Origin: Roseovarius aestuarii
GTDB lineage: Bacteria > Pseudomonadota > Alphaproteobacteria > Rhodobacterales > Rhodobacteraceae
NCBI GenBank assembly: GCA_027214255.1
Contig: JAPWHL010000014.1
Span: forward strand, 1-64,000
DNA length: 64,000 nt
Direction of reading: 5' to 3'
A program made the position numbers and the translations under genes. Shown piece by piece: positions 28,107-36,848 of this stretch (within the stretch, counting starts at the first letter, position 1; each line of letters starts with the position of its first letter). The notes beneath the pieces were generated by a model. That model made no database searches. It was not told where the DNA came from and worked only from the letters and a program-made list of their open reading frames with translations.

Positions 28107-29594
28107 ATGGCCAAGCCCAAGAAAAAACCGCGCCCAAAGGCGGAAACCCCAAAAGGGTTCCGTGACTACTTTGGGGCCGAAGTAACGCGTCGCAGTGAAA
28201 TGTTGGACCGGATTGGCCAAGTCTATCATCGCTACGGGTTTGACGCGCTGGACAGTTCCGCCGTGGAAACGGTGGAGGCACTGGGGAAGTTCCTGCCGGA
28301 TGTTGATCGTCCGAATGAGGGTGTTTTTGCATGGCAGGAAGACAGTGGCGAGGATAAGCCGGGCGATTGGCTGGCGCTGCGGTATGACCTGACCGCACCT
28401 TTGGCGCGGGTCTATGCGCAGCACCGCAATGACCTGCCTACGCCTTATCGGCGCTATGCGATGGGGCCGGTTTGGCGCAATGAAAAGCCCGGGCCCGGAC
28501 GGTTTCGCCAGTTTTATCAATGTGATGCGGATACTGTTGGCGCGCCGTCAGTGGCCGCGGATGCGGAAATTTGCGCCATGTTGGCCGATTGTCTGGAAGA
28601 GGTGGGGATTGCGCGGGGCGATTACGTGGTGCGCGTCAATAATCGTAAGGTGTTGAATGGTGTTCTGGAGGTTATGGGCCTTGAGGACGGGCCCGAACGC
28701 GATGCTGTTTTGCGTACCATCGACAAGTTCGACAAGGTCGGCGAAGCGGGCGTGCGCGAGTTGCTGGGCAAGGGGCGGCTTGATGCTTCGGGGGCCTATA
28801 TTGACGGCGTTGGGCTTAATCCGGCGCAGGCAGAGCCCGTGATTGCGTTTCTGACCTCAAAAGGGGCGGATGCAGGAAGCACGCTGGAGAATCTGCGCGC
28901 GGCTGTTGGTGGATCTGATCTGGGATTGGAAGGCGTGGCCGAGTTGAGCGAGATCGCTGATCTGCTGGGCGCGCAGGGCTATGGACCGGACCGGATCGAA
29001 ATTGACCCTTCGGTGGTGCGTGGTCTTGGGTATTACACCGGGCCTGTCTATGAGGCCGAGCTGACCTTTGAAATTCTGGACGAAAAGGGCCGCAAGCGCC
29101 AGTTCGGCAGCGTTGCCGGGGGCGGGCGTTATGATGATTTGGTCAAGCGCTTTACCGGGCAGGCGGTTCCGGCCACGGGCGTCAGCATCGGCGTGGACCG
29201 ACTGCTGGCCGCATTGAGCGCCAAGGGACATGTTGGCGGCGAGGCACCGGGGCCCGTGGTGGTGACGGTGATGGATCGTGCGCGCATGGCCGATTATCAG
29301 GCCATGGTCGGCGAGTTGCGCCGTGCGGGCATCCGCGCCGAAGTGTATCTGGGTAATCCCAAGAATTTTGGCAATCAATTGAAATACGCTGACAAGCGTG
29401 GCAGCCCCGTGGCCATTATCGAGGGCGGGGATGAATATGCGTCGGGCATGGTGCAGATCAAGGATCTGATCCTTGGGGCGCAGATTGCAGAGAACGCCAC
29501 ATTGGAAGAGTGGAAAGAACGCCCCAGCCAATTCGAGGTACCCCGCGCCGATCTGGTTGCAAAGGTGCGCGAAATATTGGACCTGCACAGCTGA
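28107..29594 (+). CDS. hisS: Histidine-tRNA ligase
   Basis: This 495-aa class II aminoacyl-tRNA synthetase has [14 protein letters not shown] at its start, motif 2 around [22 protein letters not shown], the histidine-specific [14 protein letters not shown], and motif 3 near [12 protein letters not shown]-terminal anticodon-binding domain covers roughly the last 90 residues. The basic [11 protein letters not shown] extension is common in this group. GGAGA precedes the ATG. It overlaps hisZ by one base, starting an operon hisS-hisZ-hisG. Confidence 0.95.
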   Translation: MAKPKKKPRPKAETPKGFRDYFGAEVTRRSEMLDRIGQVYHRYGFDALDSSAVETVEALGKFLPDVDRPNEGVFAWQEDSGEDKPGDWLALRYDLTAPLARVYAQHRNDLPTPYRRYAMGPVWRNEKPGPGRFRQFYQCDADTVGAPSVAADAEICAMLADCLEEVGIARGDYVVRVNNRKVLNGVLEVMGLEDGPERDAVLRTIDKFDKVGEAGVRELLGKGRLDASGAYIDGVGLNPAQAEPVIAFLTSKGADAGSTLENLRAAVGGSDLGLEGVAELSEIADLLGAQGYGPDRIEIDPSVVRGLGYYTGPVYEAELTFEILDEKGRKRQFGSVAGGGRYDDLVKRFTGQAVPATGVSIGVDRLLAALSAKGHVGGEAPGPVVVTVMDRARMADYQAMVGELRRAGIRAEVYLGNPKNFGNQLKYADKRGSPVAIIEGGDEYASGMVQIKDLILGAQIAENATLEEWKERPSQFEVPRADLVAKVREILDLHS

Positions 29595-30697
29595 TGTCAG
29601 ACATTGCCGCTATCCGGGCCGAGGCCGCGCGCCTGCGCGCCCTGTTCGAAGCCACCGGCGCACAACCGGTGGAGACCGCTGTTTTGCAGCCCGCCGAGGC
29701 GCTGCTGGACCTATATGGCGAAGATATTCGCGCCCGCGCCTATGTGACCAGCGACGCATTACGCGGTGAGCAAATGCTGCGTCCGGATTTTACAGTGCCT
29801 GTCGTGCAGATGCATATGGCGCACGGGGCTGAGCCAGCCCGCTATACCTATAGCGGTGAGGTGTTTCGCCGCCAGCAAGACGACCCGACCCGCGCCAGCG
29901 AATACATGCAAGTCGGCTACGAGGTGTTCGCCCGCGATGACCCTGCCAGTGCCGATGCCGAAGTTTTTGCACTTATCCATGATGCGCTGGCCCCGCTTCG
30001 GCTGCGTGCGGCGACAGGGGATATAGGAATCTTGATGGCCGCTGTCGAGGGCTTGCAAACCTCGGATGCGCGTAAGGCGGCGTTGCGCCGCCATATCTGG
30101 CGGCCTCGCCGGTTTCGTCAATTGATGGACAGGTTTGCAGGGCGCTTGCCGGTTCCGCCCAGCCGTGCGGCGCTGTTGGCCCATGCCGACCCTATAGCGC
30201 AGGCCGGCACCTTTGTTGGGTTGCGCAGCCGGGCCGAAATTGTCGCACGGATCGAAACCCTGCGTGAGGATGCCGCCACGCCCCCGATTTCGCAGCGGGA
30301 AGTGCAGTTGATCGAGGCCATTCTGGCCGTCCGTGCCGCCAGTCCCCATGCGCTGGAACGGTTGCGTGACATTGCGGTGGATATGCCCGCCATCGCCGGT
30401 GCCGTGGCCTTGTTCGCTGCGCGTCTTGACGCGCTGGACAAGCGCGGCGTGACCGTTGAGACCCTACCGTTTGAGGCCTCGTTCGGGCGCAGCCAGATGG
30501 AATATTACGATGGTTTCGTGTTTGGCTTTACCTGTGACACCCGGCCCGATTTGCCGCCTGTCGCGACAGGCGGGCGGTATGATGCGCTGACCCGGCAATT
30601 GGGCGCGGGGTTGGAAATTCCGGCTGTGGGCGGGGTTATCCGCCCAGGCCTGACCCTGAGCCTTGCCAAGGGACAGACCGCAGGAGGAACAGCATGA
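29594..30697 (+). CDS. hisZ: ATP phosphoribosyltransferase regulatory subunit
   Basis: This 367-aa HisRS-like paralogue lacks the anticodon-binding domain. Motif-2-like sequence is visible in LRPDFTVPVVQMHM and YSGEVFRRQQDDPTRASEYMQVG, and GGRYDALTRQLG lies near the end. HisZ activates the short form of HisG and carries histidine feedback inhibition. The ATG at 29594 overlaps the hisS stop as TGATG, and its end overlaps hisG by ATGA, so all three are translationally coupled. Confidence 0.92.
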   Translation: MSDIAAIRAEAARLRALFEATGAQPVETAVLQPAEALLDLYGEDIRARAYVTSDALRGEQMLRPDFTVPVVQMHMAHGAEPARYTYSGEVFRRQQDDPTRASEYMQVGYEVFARDDPASADAEVFALIHDALAPLRLRAATGDIGILMAAVEGLQTSDARKAALRRHIWRPRRFRQLMDRFAGRLPVPPSRAALLAHADPIAQAGTFVGLRSRAEIVARIETLREDAATPPISQREVQLIEAILAVRAASPHALERLRDIAVDMPAIAGAVALFAARLDALDKRGVTVETLPFEASFGRSQMEYYDGFVFGFTCDTRPDLPPVATGGRYDALTRQLGAGLEIPAVGGVIRPGLTLSLAKGQTAGGTA

Positions 30698-31389
30698 GCA
30701 TTCGCCTAGGCGTGCCGTCCAAGGGGCGGTTGATGGAAAAGACATTCAACTGGTTTGGCGCACGAGGGGTCACATTGGCCCGCGCGGGGTCTGATCGGGA
30801 TTACGCCGGACAGGTTGAGGGGATCGACAATGTTGAACTGATCCTGTTGTCCGCCGGGGAAATTCCGCGCGAACTGGCCGCAGGGCGCATCCATCTGGGC
30901 GTAACGGGAACGGACCTTATTCGCGAGACACTGGGCGATTGGGAAACGCAGGTTGATGCGCTGGCGGAAATGGGGTTTGGCCAGGCCGATCTTGTGCTGG
31001 CCGTGCCGCAGGCATGGGTTGATGTGGGCACGCTGGATGATCTGGATGCGGTCGCTGCAGCATTTCGCGCCGCGCACGGGCACCGGTTGCGGATTGCGAC
31101 GAAGTATCATCGGCTGGTGCGCGAATTCTTGCGTGCGCATGGCGTGGCGGATTACGTTCTGATTGACAGTCAGGGTGCGACCGAAGGCACAGTCAAGAAC
31201 GAAACCGCCGAGGCGATTGCAGACATCACCTCGACAGGGGATACGTTGCGGGCCAACCATCTGAAAATACTGGATGATGGGCTGATCTTGCGCAGTCAGG
31301 CAACGCTGTTTCGTGCGCGGCGTACGACGTTAAGCGCGTCAGATCGGGCCACTCTGAGCGATCTGATGATCCGCTTGCGGGTCGATTAA
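30694..31389 (+). CDS. hisG: ATP phosphoribosyltransferase, short form
   Basis: This 231-aa enzyme carries out the first step of histidine synthesis, joining ATP and PRPP. It has the family start LGVPSKGRLMEKT, IHLGVTGTDLIRE, and the PRPP-binding region DSQGATEGTVKNETAEAIADI. It lacks the C-terminal regulatory domain of long HisG, fitting the adjacent HisZ. GGAGGAACAG just before the ATG serves as ribosome site. Confidence 0.95.
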   Translation: MSIRLGVPSKGRLMEKTFNWFGARGVTLARAGSDRDYAGQVEGIDNVELILLSAGEIPRELAAGRIHLGVTGTDLIRETLGDWETQVDALAEMGFGQADLVLAVPQAWVDVGTLDDLDAVAAAFRAAHGHRLRIATKYHRLVREFLRAHGVADYVLIDSQGATEGTVKNETAEAIADITSTGDTLRANHLKILDDGLILRSQATLFRARRTTLSASDRATLSDLMIRLRVD

Positions 31390-31457
31390 GACGCGTCTCT
31401 TGCGGCCGATCGTTAAGTGGGCGAGGCTAAGTTTTCGACAGGGCTACACGAAAGATG

Positions 31458-31493
31458 CGCGGCCCCGAAACGGGACCGCGCTTTGGGTTTTTG
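31458..31493. terminator. Terminator between hisG and the outer-membrane protein gene
   Basis: CGCGGCCCCG and CGGGACCGCG form a 10-bp stem with one mismatch around an AAA loop, followed on the plus strand by CTTTGGGTTTTT. It can serve the ends of both convergent genes. Confidence 0.65.
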
Positions 31494-31521
31494 TGCAGCG
31501 AAAGATCGCCGCACAGCCCGC

Positions 31522-32112
31522 TTAGAAGCGATAGGTTGCACGTATTTGATATGTTGTGGCGTCAACATCGGTGGTCGATGAGGGGCCAAAGTTGTCAAAC
31601 TCGTGGTACAGGACTTCGCCACCGATGGTGAGGTTGTTGGCCAGCATATGTTCATATCCGGCACCAACGAAATACCCGTCTTCGCTGCCTAGATTGTTTG
31701 TGTCGGCATAGGCCCAACCACCCGCACCGTAGAGCAGGCCGTCACCGATTTTGTAGCCCACGCGCGCCTTCGCCCGCCAGATGCTTTCAAGGTCTGAACC
31801 GCCACCAAGGCTGATATCGGCATAGTCATACGACAGGCCCCCACCAACAACCCAGTTGCCCAAATCATAGTCATATCCGGCGTTCACACCGCCGACAAAA
31901 CCATCGCCACTCAGGCCCGCAACGTTCGATCCGATGTCGCCATAGCCCAGCTGAACACCGCCGTAAAATCCGGTCCAGTCGGGGCTGGCCGGAGCCACGG
32001 GTGCGGCTGCGGGCACCATGACCGGTTCTGGGGCGGGGGCCTCAAGTGATCCTGCAAGAGCCGGGCCCGAGAGCAAGGCGGCGGCTGTGGTCATAGTAAT
32101 GAAACGTTTCAT
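31522..32112 (-). CDS. Outer-membrane beta-barrel protein (OmpA-like/porin family)
   Basis: This 196-aa protein has a signal peptide (MKRFITMTTAAALLSGPALA), a short Pro/Ala linker, and then an eight-stranded barrel beginning DWTGFYGGVQLGYGDIG and ending YQIRATYRF with a C-terminal Phe. This matches the Omp25/RopB-like surface proteins of alphaproteobacteria. The ATG at 32112 has AAGGAT at good distance; an upstream TTG is not needed. It may stabilise the envelope or act as a surface antigen; no specific role can be read. Confidence 0.82.
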   Translation of the reverse strand: MKRFITMTTAAALLSGPALAGSLEAPAPEPVMVPAAAPVAPASPDWTGFYGGVQLGYGDIGSNVAGLSGDGFVGGVNAGYDYDLGNWVVGGGLSYDYADISLGGGSDLESIWRAKARVGYKIGDGLLYGAGGWAYADTNNLGSEDGYFVGAGYEHMLANNLTIGGEVLYHEFDNFGPSSTTDVDATTYQIRATYRF

Positions 32113-32494
32113 GCTCGTATCCTTTTTCAATGTTCAAGGCGGCCTTTCACGACCGCGCTTGATGGTGAGATCGTCAACAAACGTCCGGTTTTCAATATGA
32201 GTTCCCGTCGCGCGCCATCAACAGAATGTGATGGTGTGCGCGGCATGTGGCCGATTGGAGGAGTTTGCGGGGTGTTTCTTGCCGACGGATGGAAAATATT
32301 GTTGCTGAACAATATGATAAGTTTGCCGGTTGTGGCCGGCGGTATCACGCTATGTTTTGCGCGATTTCGCGCTTGCGTTTGTTTTCGCGCCGATCACAGG
32401 CCTACTTTTGCAACCATGTTTGGCGAATGTCAGTGCCAGAGATCTGGCTGAATAACGCATTGCGCGGGGTAGAGGGGCGTGCAGGGAAAACGAT
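32113..32494. other. Intergenic region upstream of the outer-membrane protein gene
   Basis: These 382 bp contain no convincing gene. They must hold the promoter of the barrel-protein gene and the 3' end of the DUF1489 transcript. An 8-bp inverted repeat is noted separately at 32296-32315. Confidence 0.5.
32296..32315. promoter_or_regulatory. ATATTGTT-GCTG-AACAATAT inverted repeat
   Basis: This perfect 8-bp dyad with a 4-base spacer lies about 185 bp upstream of the barrel-protein start. It is AT-rich against a GC-rich background, as operator sites often are. Confidence 0.35.
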
Positions 32495-32932
32495 CTACAA
32501 CACGCCGATGTCGGCCAATGCGGCGGACAGGCTGGCCGGCAATGCTTCCTCGGTGGCGCGCCCGCGTGGAAGGTCCACTGGGGCCTCGGACCCCGGTAAA
32601 TAGCGCCAGCCTTGGAAGGGGCGCTTTTGCACGGTCGTGGTGCGGATAATGTCGCCGTCCAGAATGATGCCACAGCGTCGGATGCCATCCTCGCGGATGA
32701 CCTCGTCCAGACGGATGATGCGCTGGCGGCATTGGATCAATCCTTGGATGACCCAATAAATTGATCCGCCGTTCAACAATTCAGAGTCGCGTCTAGGCCA
32801 CATGCGCGTGACATGCCTTGGGGTGCCGTCCGCCCCTTGGGAGCGCGGGTTTGTCTGCCACGCGATCAGATCATCGACGCTGTCGGTGCCGACGCTTAGC
32901 TTGATCAGGTTCAGAGGCGCAGGAGTGGTCAT
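32495..32932 (-). CDS. DUF1489 family protein
   Basis: This 145-aa cytoplasmic protein has LNLIKLSVGTDSVDDLIAWQ, a TRMWPRR segment, GGSIYWVIQGLIQCRQRI and RRCGIILDGDIIRTTTVQKRPFQGWRYL; all are conserved in the alphaproteobacterial DUF1489 family of unknown function. The ATG at 32930-32932 is preferred over one four codons upstream. It lies 47 bp after the end of the LysR gene on the same strand. Confidence 0.8.
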   Translation of the reverse strand: MTTPAPLNLIKLSVGTDSVDDLIAWQTNPRSQGADGTPRHVTRMWPRRDSELLNGGSIYWVIQGLIQCRQRIIRLDEVIREDGIRRCGIILDGDIIRTTTVQKRPFQGWRYLPGSEAPVDLPRGRATEEALPASLSAALADIGVL

Positions 32933-32979
32933 AGCGCGAAACATAGGCCATCACGGGCCGAGTGCAATGCGCTTTGCCT

Positions 32980-33888
32980 TCACATTTCTTGAAATCCGCG
33001 AATACTGTCGCTGACCACTTTGTAGAACGCATCCGCCAAGGTCGAAGACGGTCGGTGCTTGGGCCTCAACAGCGAAATTTCATTCCCGAGGTCTTCTGAG
33101 AACGGGCGATAGACCACCTCGGGCCATGGGTGGCTGACTGCGGTAATGTCATCCACCAGACAGGCGCATAATCCTTGGCGCACAAATACAAGCGCGGGTT
33201 CAACCGTGCGCAAGATGAACTGCCTGTTCAGTGGGGCGTTGCAGCGGTCAAACGCCTGCTTGAGGTTGATATAGGACGAATGGCCATCAAACAGAGTTGC
33301 CATTGGAAAACCGGCCAAGTCCGCTGGGGATATCTGCTTGAGCGCGGCAAGCGGGCTTTGGGCTTGTAGGGCAACGACATAGCGCAGCCGGAAGGTTTCG
33401 ATCACGATGGACGGTCGCGGTTTTGGCGGTTCTGCCAATCCGATATCGTATTCCTGCGACGCGATCAGGTCTTCGATTACCACAGAGGAGCGCATCATCA
33501 AGTCAGCCTTGACTCCCGGCTTGTCCTTAAGGAACTCGCCCAGCAATCCGGGCATAAAGACATTTGACGCCGAGGGCAGGCAGGCAATGCGCAGCCGGCC
33601 CCGATTCAAGGATTTGAGCTCGGACATAGTGTGTGCGGCCCGCCCCAACCGTTCCAACACTTCTTCCGCCTCTTCCAGAAAATAATAGGCTTCGGGGCAG
33701 GGGGTTAGGCGGCGACGATCCCGCACGAATAGACGTAGGCCCAGCTCACGTTCGACCGAAATGATCATTGCGCTGACTGCGGGTTGGGTACGACCCAAGA
33801 TCCGACTGGCCTCGGTAATCGAGCCGCTACGCATCACAGCGGTAAAGGTTTGTAGCTGACGAATGGTCAGGTTTGGAATTTCTGACAT
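32980..33888 (-). CDS. LysR family transcriptional regulator
   Basis: This 302-aa protein has the N-terminal winged helix-turn-helix (LTIRQLQTFTAVMRSGSITEASRILGRTQPAVSAMI) and a LysR effector-binding domain from about residue 90. It is divergent from the TRAP transporter gene with an 89-bp promoter region holding a palindrome, so it very likely controls the TRAP/dehydrogenase operon in response to the imported compound. That role is inferred from position. Confidence 0.9.
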   Translation of the reverse strand: MSEIPNLTIRQLQTFTAVMRSGSITEASRILGRTQPAVSAMIISVERELGLRLFVRDRRRLTPCPEAYYFLEEAEEVLERLGRAAHTMSELKSLNRGRLRIACLPSASNVFMPGLLGEFLKDKPGVKADLMMRSSVVIEDLIASQEYDIGLAEPPKPRPSIVIETFRLRYVVALQAQSPLAALKQISPADLAGFPMATLFDGHSSYINLKQAFDRCNAPLNRQFILRTVEPALVFVRQGLCACLVDDITAVSHPWPEVVYRPFSEDLGNEISLLRPKHRPSSTLADAFYKVVSDSIRGFQEM

Positions 33889-33902
33889 AAAGTAACTCTA
33901 TG

Positions 33903-33915
33903 ATATCGACGATAT
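33903..33915. promoter_or_regulatory. Likely LysR operator between the regulator and the TRAP operon
   Basis: ATATCG-A-CGATAT is a perfect 6-bp dyad around one base and fits the T-N11-A layout of LysR sites. It lies 14 bp upstream of the LysR start codon and 62 bp upstream of the divergent dctQ-like gene. Confidence 0.5.
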
Positions 33916-33977
33916 TTCAAATTTGACTTAATGGCTGACAAAATCAACAACTTTCCGACAGAACTGGAGGGTGGCTG

Positions 33978-34448
33978 GTGGAACGGGCAACACGCATTAT
34001 TCTGACGGGTTTGATTATCGTAGTGGCCTTTGGCCAGTTCGTTCAGGTGGTCACGCGTTATGTCTTTCAGGTGCCTGTGATGGGGCTGGAAGAGATGATG
34101 CTCTACCCTACGCTGTGGCTGTATATTCTGGGCGCTGTCAATGCATCACGCGAAGACAATCACATCCGCGCCAATGTGTTGGAACTGTTCCTGAAAACAG
34201 AACGACAGCACGTTATCCTTGCGCTGATCGGCGAGGTTTGCAGCCTGATTATCGGTCTGTGGCTGATGTCTTGGGCATGGAACTATACCACCTATGCGTG
34301 GCGGGTCTGGCGCGAAAGCCCGACGTTGTATTTTCCGACATTCTATTCGGACGTGTCGCTGGTCGTCGGTCTGGCTTTGATGATGCTTTACACGGCGATG
34401 CACCTTGTCCGTCACATCCGTTCGCTTAATGCCGGAGTTTCCCAATGA
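33978..34448 (+). CDS. TRAP transporter small permease (DctQ type)
   Basis: This 156-aa protein has four predicted membrane spans and conserved features of DctQ subunits (RYVFQVPVMGLEEMMLYPTLWLYILGA). It pairs with the large permease. The start is GTG at 33978 with GGAGGG 8 bases upstream. It overlaps the large permease by ATGA and is the first gene of the operon. Confidence 0.87.
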   Translation: MERATRIILTGLIIVVAFGQFVQVVTRYVFQVPVMGLEEMMLYPTLWLYILGAVNASREDNHIRANVLELFLKTERQHVILALIGEVCSLIIGLWLMSWAWNYTTYAWRVWRESPTLYFPTFYSDVSLVVGLALMMLYTAMHLVRHIRSLNAGVSQ

Positions 34449-35743
34449 TTGAAGTCGCCCTGCTTGCCATCGCCGTTCTGGTGATATTGCTGACCCTTGG
34501 CGTGCCATTGCCCTACTGCTTTGGCGGGGCGTTGATGGTGATGGTTTATGTCGGTGACGTGACCATGAAGGGCAACATGAACTGGGGGATGCAGCAGCTG
34601 TCCAATCCCATTCTTCTGGCCATTCCCCTGTTTGTTCTGGCCGGGTCGATCATGTCCGAAAGCGGGATTGCGGCTGCGTTGCTGCGCTTCGTCAACAGCT
34701 TTGTCGGCCACGTTCGGGGCGGACTGGGCATTGTGGCGGCAGTGTCCTGCGCGGTGATCGGTGCGATTTCCGGCTCTGGGCTGACCGGGATTGCGGCGAT
34801 CGGCCCAATCTTGATCCCCGAAATGGAGGCGCGCGGCTATCCTCGTGAATATGCGACCGCATTGATCGCCAATTCGTCCATTCTGGGCCTTTTGATCCCG
34901 CCATCGGTGACGATGATCATCTATGGCTGGGTCACGGATACTTCGATTCTGGCCTGTTTTCTCGCCACGTTGGGCCCGGGTCTGTTGATCATGTGCAGCT
35001 TTTCGGTGGTGAACCTATGGATGAGCCGCAAATTCGATCTGGTTCTGGATGACAAACCGTCTTTTGGCGAATTGACCAGCAAGCTGACCGAAACAGGCAT
35101 CCATGCCTTTCCCGCGCTGTTGATGCCGGTCATCATTCTGGGCGGTATCTATGGCGGTATCGTCACCCCGACCGAGGCAGCGGCGCTGGCGGTGGTTTAT
35201 GCGATCCCGGTTGGTTTCCTGATCTACAAGGGCCTGCGTTGGGATAATTTTCTGTCGGCGGGCAAGGAATCAGCCACGGCGGTTGGAACGATCATGATGA
35301 TGATCGTCTTTTCGATGATCCTGAGCCAAATCTTCGTGTTTGAAGGCGTGCCACAAGAGATCGTGTCGTCGATCTTTGCGATCACCGAAAACAAGGTGCT
35401 GTTGCTGATCCTGATCAACATCCTGCTGTTTCTGGTGGGGATGGTCGTCAATGATGCCACCGCGATCATTCTGATTGCGCCACTGCTGTTGCCCTTGATG
35501 GTCGCACTGGGGATTAGCCCGGTACAATTTGCGGCGATCATGGGGGTGAATACAGCCATGGGTGGGGTCACGCCGCCCTATGCGTCGATCCTGTATCTGG
35601 GTGCGCGTATCGGCAAGGTCAAAGTCACCAAGGTGATACCGCCCGCGATGTTCCTGATTGTCACCGGCTATGTTCCGGTCGTGTTCCTGACCTCGTTCTG
35701 GCCGGACCTGTCGTTGTTCCTGCCGCGCCTGTTTGGCTACTGA
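34445..35743 (+). CDS. TRAP transporter large permease (DctM type)
   Basis: This 432-aa inner-membrane protein has about 12 membrane segments and DctM motifs such as LAIPLFVLAGSIM, GLTGIAAIGPILIPEM, LIPPSVTMIIYGWVT and MGGVTPPYASILY. It carries out sodium- or proton-driven uptake with the DctP protein. No ATPase is needed. Confidence 0.92.
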   Translation: MIEVALLAIAVLVILLTLGVPLPYCFGGALMVMVYVGDVTMKGNMNWGMQQLSNPILLAIPLFVLAGSIMSESGIAAALLRFVNSFVGHVRGGLGIVAAVSCAVIGAISGSGLTGIAAIGPILIPEMEARGYPREYATALIANSSILGLLIPPSVTMIIYGWVTDTSILACFLATLGPGLLIMCSFSVVNLWMSRKFDLVLDDKPSFGELTSKLTETGIHAFPALLMPVIILGGIYGGIVTPTEAAALAVVYAIPVGFLIYKGLRWDNFLSAGKESATAVGTIMMMIVFSMILSQIFVFEGVPQEIVSSIFAITENKVLLLILINILLFLVGMVVNDATAIILIAPLLLPLMVALGISPVQFAAIMGVNTAMGGVTPPYASILYLGARIGKVKVTKVIPPAMFLIVTGYVPVVFLTSFWPDLSLFLPRLFGY

Positions 35744-35784
35744 AAACCCTGAAAAATAAACGCATCCAACAAGGAGTAATGAAT

Positions 35785-36777
35785 ATGAAACAAACACTTA
35801 TCGCATCAGCACTGGCGTCGATGGTCATGCTGTCGCCCGCTATTGCTGAGACACTGAAAATCAGCCACGTCCGCCCCCAAGGCACGACCATTGATATGGA
35901 AGTCAAAGACTTGTCGGCGGCGCTGTCCGAGGCGACCGATGGCGAGTTGGACCTGAAAATCTTCGCGGCCAACGCTTTGGGTGATTATACATCAGTGCAG
36001 GAACGTATCTCGGTTGGGGCCATCGACATGGCTGTTCAGCCTGCTGGCGCGGCGGCTGACCGCCGTATCCAGATCAGCTCGTTCCCGTATCTGGCTGAAA
36101 ACTGGTCCAAGGCAAAGGCGATTTATGGCCCCGGTGGTGTGCTTAGCACAACCATGGCCGAGCTTTATGCCACCCAAGATATCACCATGCTGGCGGCCTA
36201 TCCGGTATATTTCGGTGGGATTGCCCTGAATATCGACGCTAAGGATCCCGGCAAAACCGATCCAAAAGGGATCAAAGTGCGCGTTCCCGGAATCAAAAGC
36301 TTTCAGTTGCTGGGCGAGGCACTTGGATACATCCCCGCGCCCATTCCATTCGCCGAGGCGTTCACTGCCGTGCAGACAGGTGTGGTTGACGGTGTGATCG
36401 GGTCGGGAGCCGAAGGCTATTATGCGTCGTTCCGGGACGTGACCAAGACGTATATTCCGGCCAATACCCACTTTGAGGTCTGGTATCTGATCATTTCCAA
36501 CGAAAGCCTTGCTGAACTCAGCGATGAGCATCAGGCGATCCTGCGCGAAAAGGCCGCCGAGTTCGCCGAAAAACGCTGGGTCGTGGCGGAATCGGATCAG
36601 GCCAAGAACGAACAACGTCTGGCCGATGATCTGGGCGCAACCGTTGTGTCCCTAAGCGATGAAGAGCTTGCCGGTATGGCCGCCAAGGTCCGCGCCGAAG
36701 TGTGGCCACAGGTTCTGGAGGATGTTGGTGCAGAATGGGGCCAGAATATTCTGGATCAGGTCGCAGCCGCCGAATAA
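35785..36777 (+). CDS. TRAP transporter substrate-binding protein (DctP type)
   Basis: This 330-aa protein has a signal peptide (MKQTLIASALASMVMLSPAIA) and the DctP fold with KISHVRPQGTTIDMEVKDL, IDMAVQPAGAAADRR and the ligand-clamping KIRVPG-type segment GIKVRVPGIKSF. Family ligands are mostly carboxylates or amino-acid-like acids. The second ATG at 35785 has AAGGAG at proper distance; the first, at 35779, is too close to it. A strong hairpin follows, as is common after highly expressed binding-protein genes. Confidence 0.88.
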   Translation: MKQTLIASALASMVMLSPAIAETLKISHVRPQGTTIDMEVKDLSAALSEATDGELDLKIFAANALGDYTSVQERISVGAIDMAVQPAGAAADRRIQISSFPYLAENWSKAKAIYGPGGVLSTTMAELYATQDITMLAAYPVYFGGIALNIDAKDPGKTDPKGIKVRVPGIKSFQLLGEALGYIPAPIPFAEAFTAVQTGVVDGVIGSGAEGYYASFRDVTKTYIPANTHFEVWYLIISNESLAELSDEHQAILREKAAEFAEKRWVVAESDQAKNEQRLADDLGATVVSLSDEELAGMAAKVRAEVWPQVLEDVGAEWGQNILDQVAAAE

Positions 36778-36784
36778 TCCCGAC

Positions 36785-36817
36785 GCCCGGACCGCGCATA
36801 GACGCCGCGGTTCGGGC
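36785..36817 (+). terminator. Intercistronic hairpin after the TRAP binding-protein gene
   Basis: GCCCGGACCGCG (36785-36796) pairs with CGCGGTTCGGGC (36806-36817), 12 bp with one G-T wobble and a 9-base loop, just 7 bp past the stop. The T-run is weak (ATTTG). It likely stabilises the transporter mRNA or attenuates transcription into the dehydrogenase genes. Confidence 0.5.
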
Positions 36818-36848
36818 ATTTGACGAAGACATCGGTGCTGGAAGCGTG

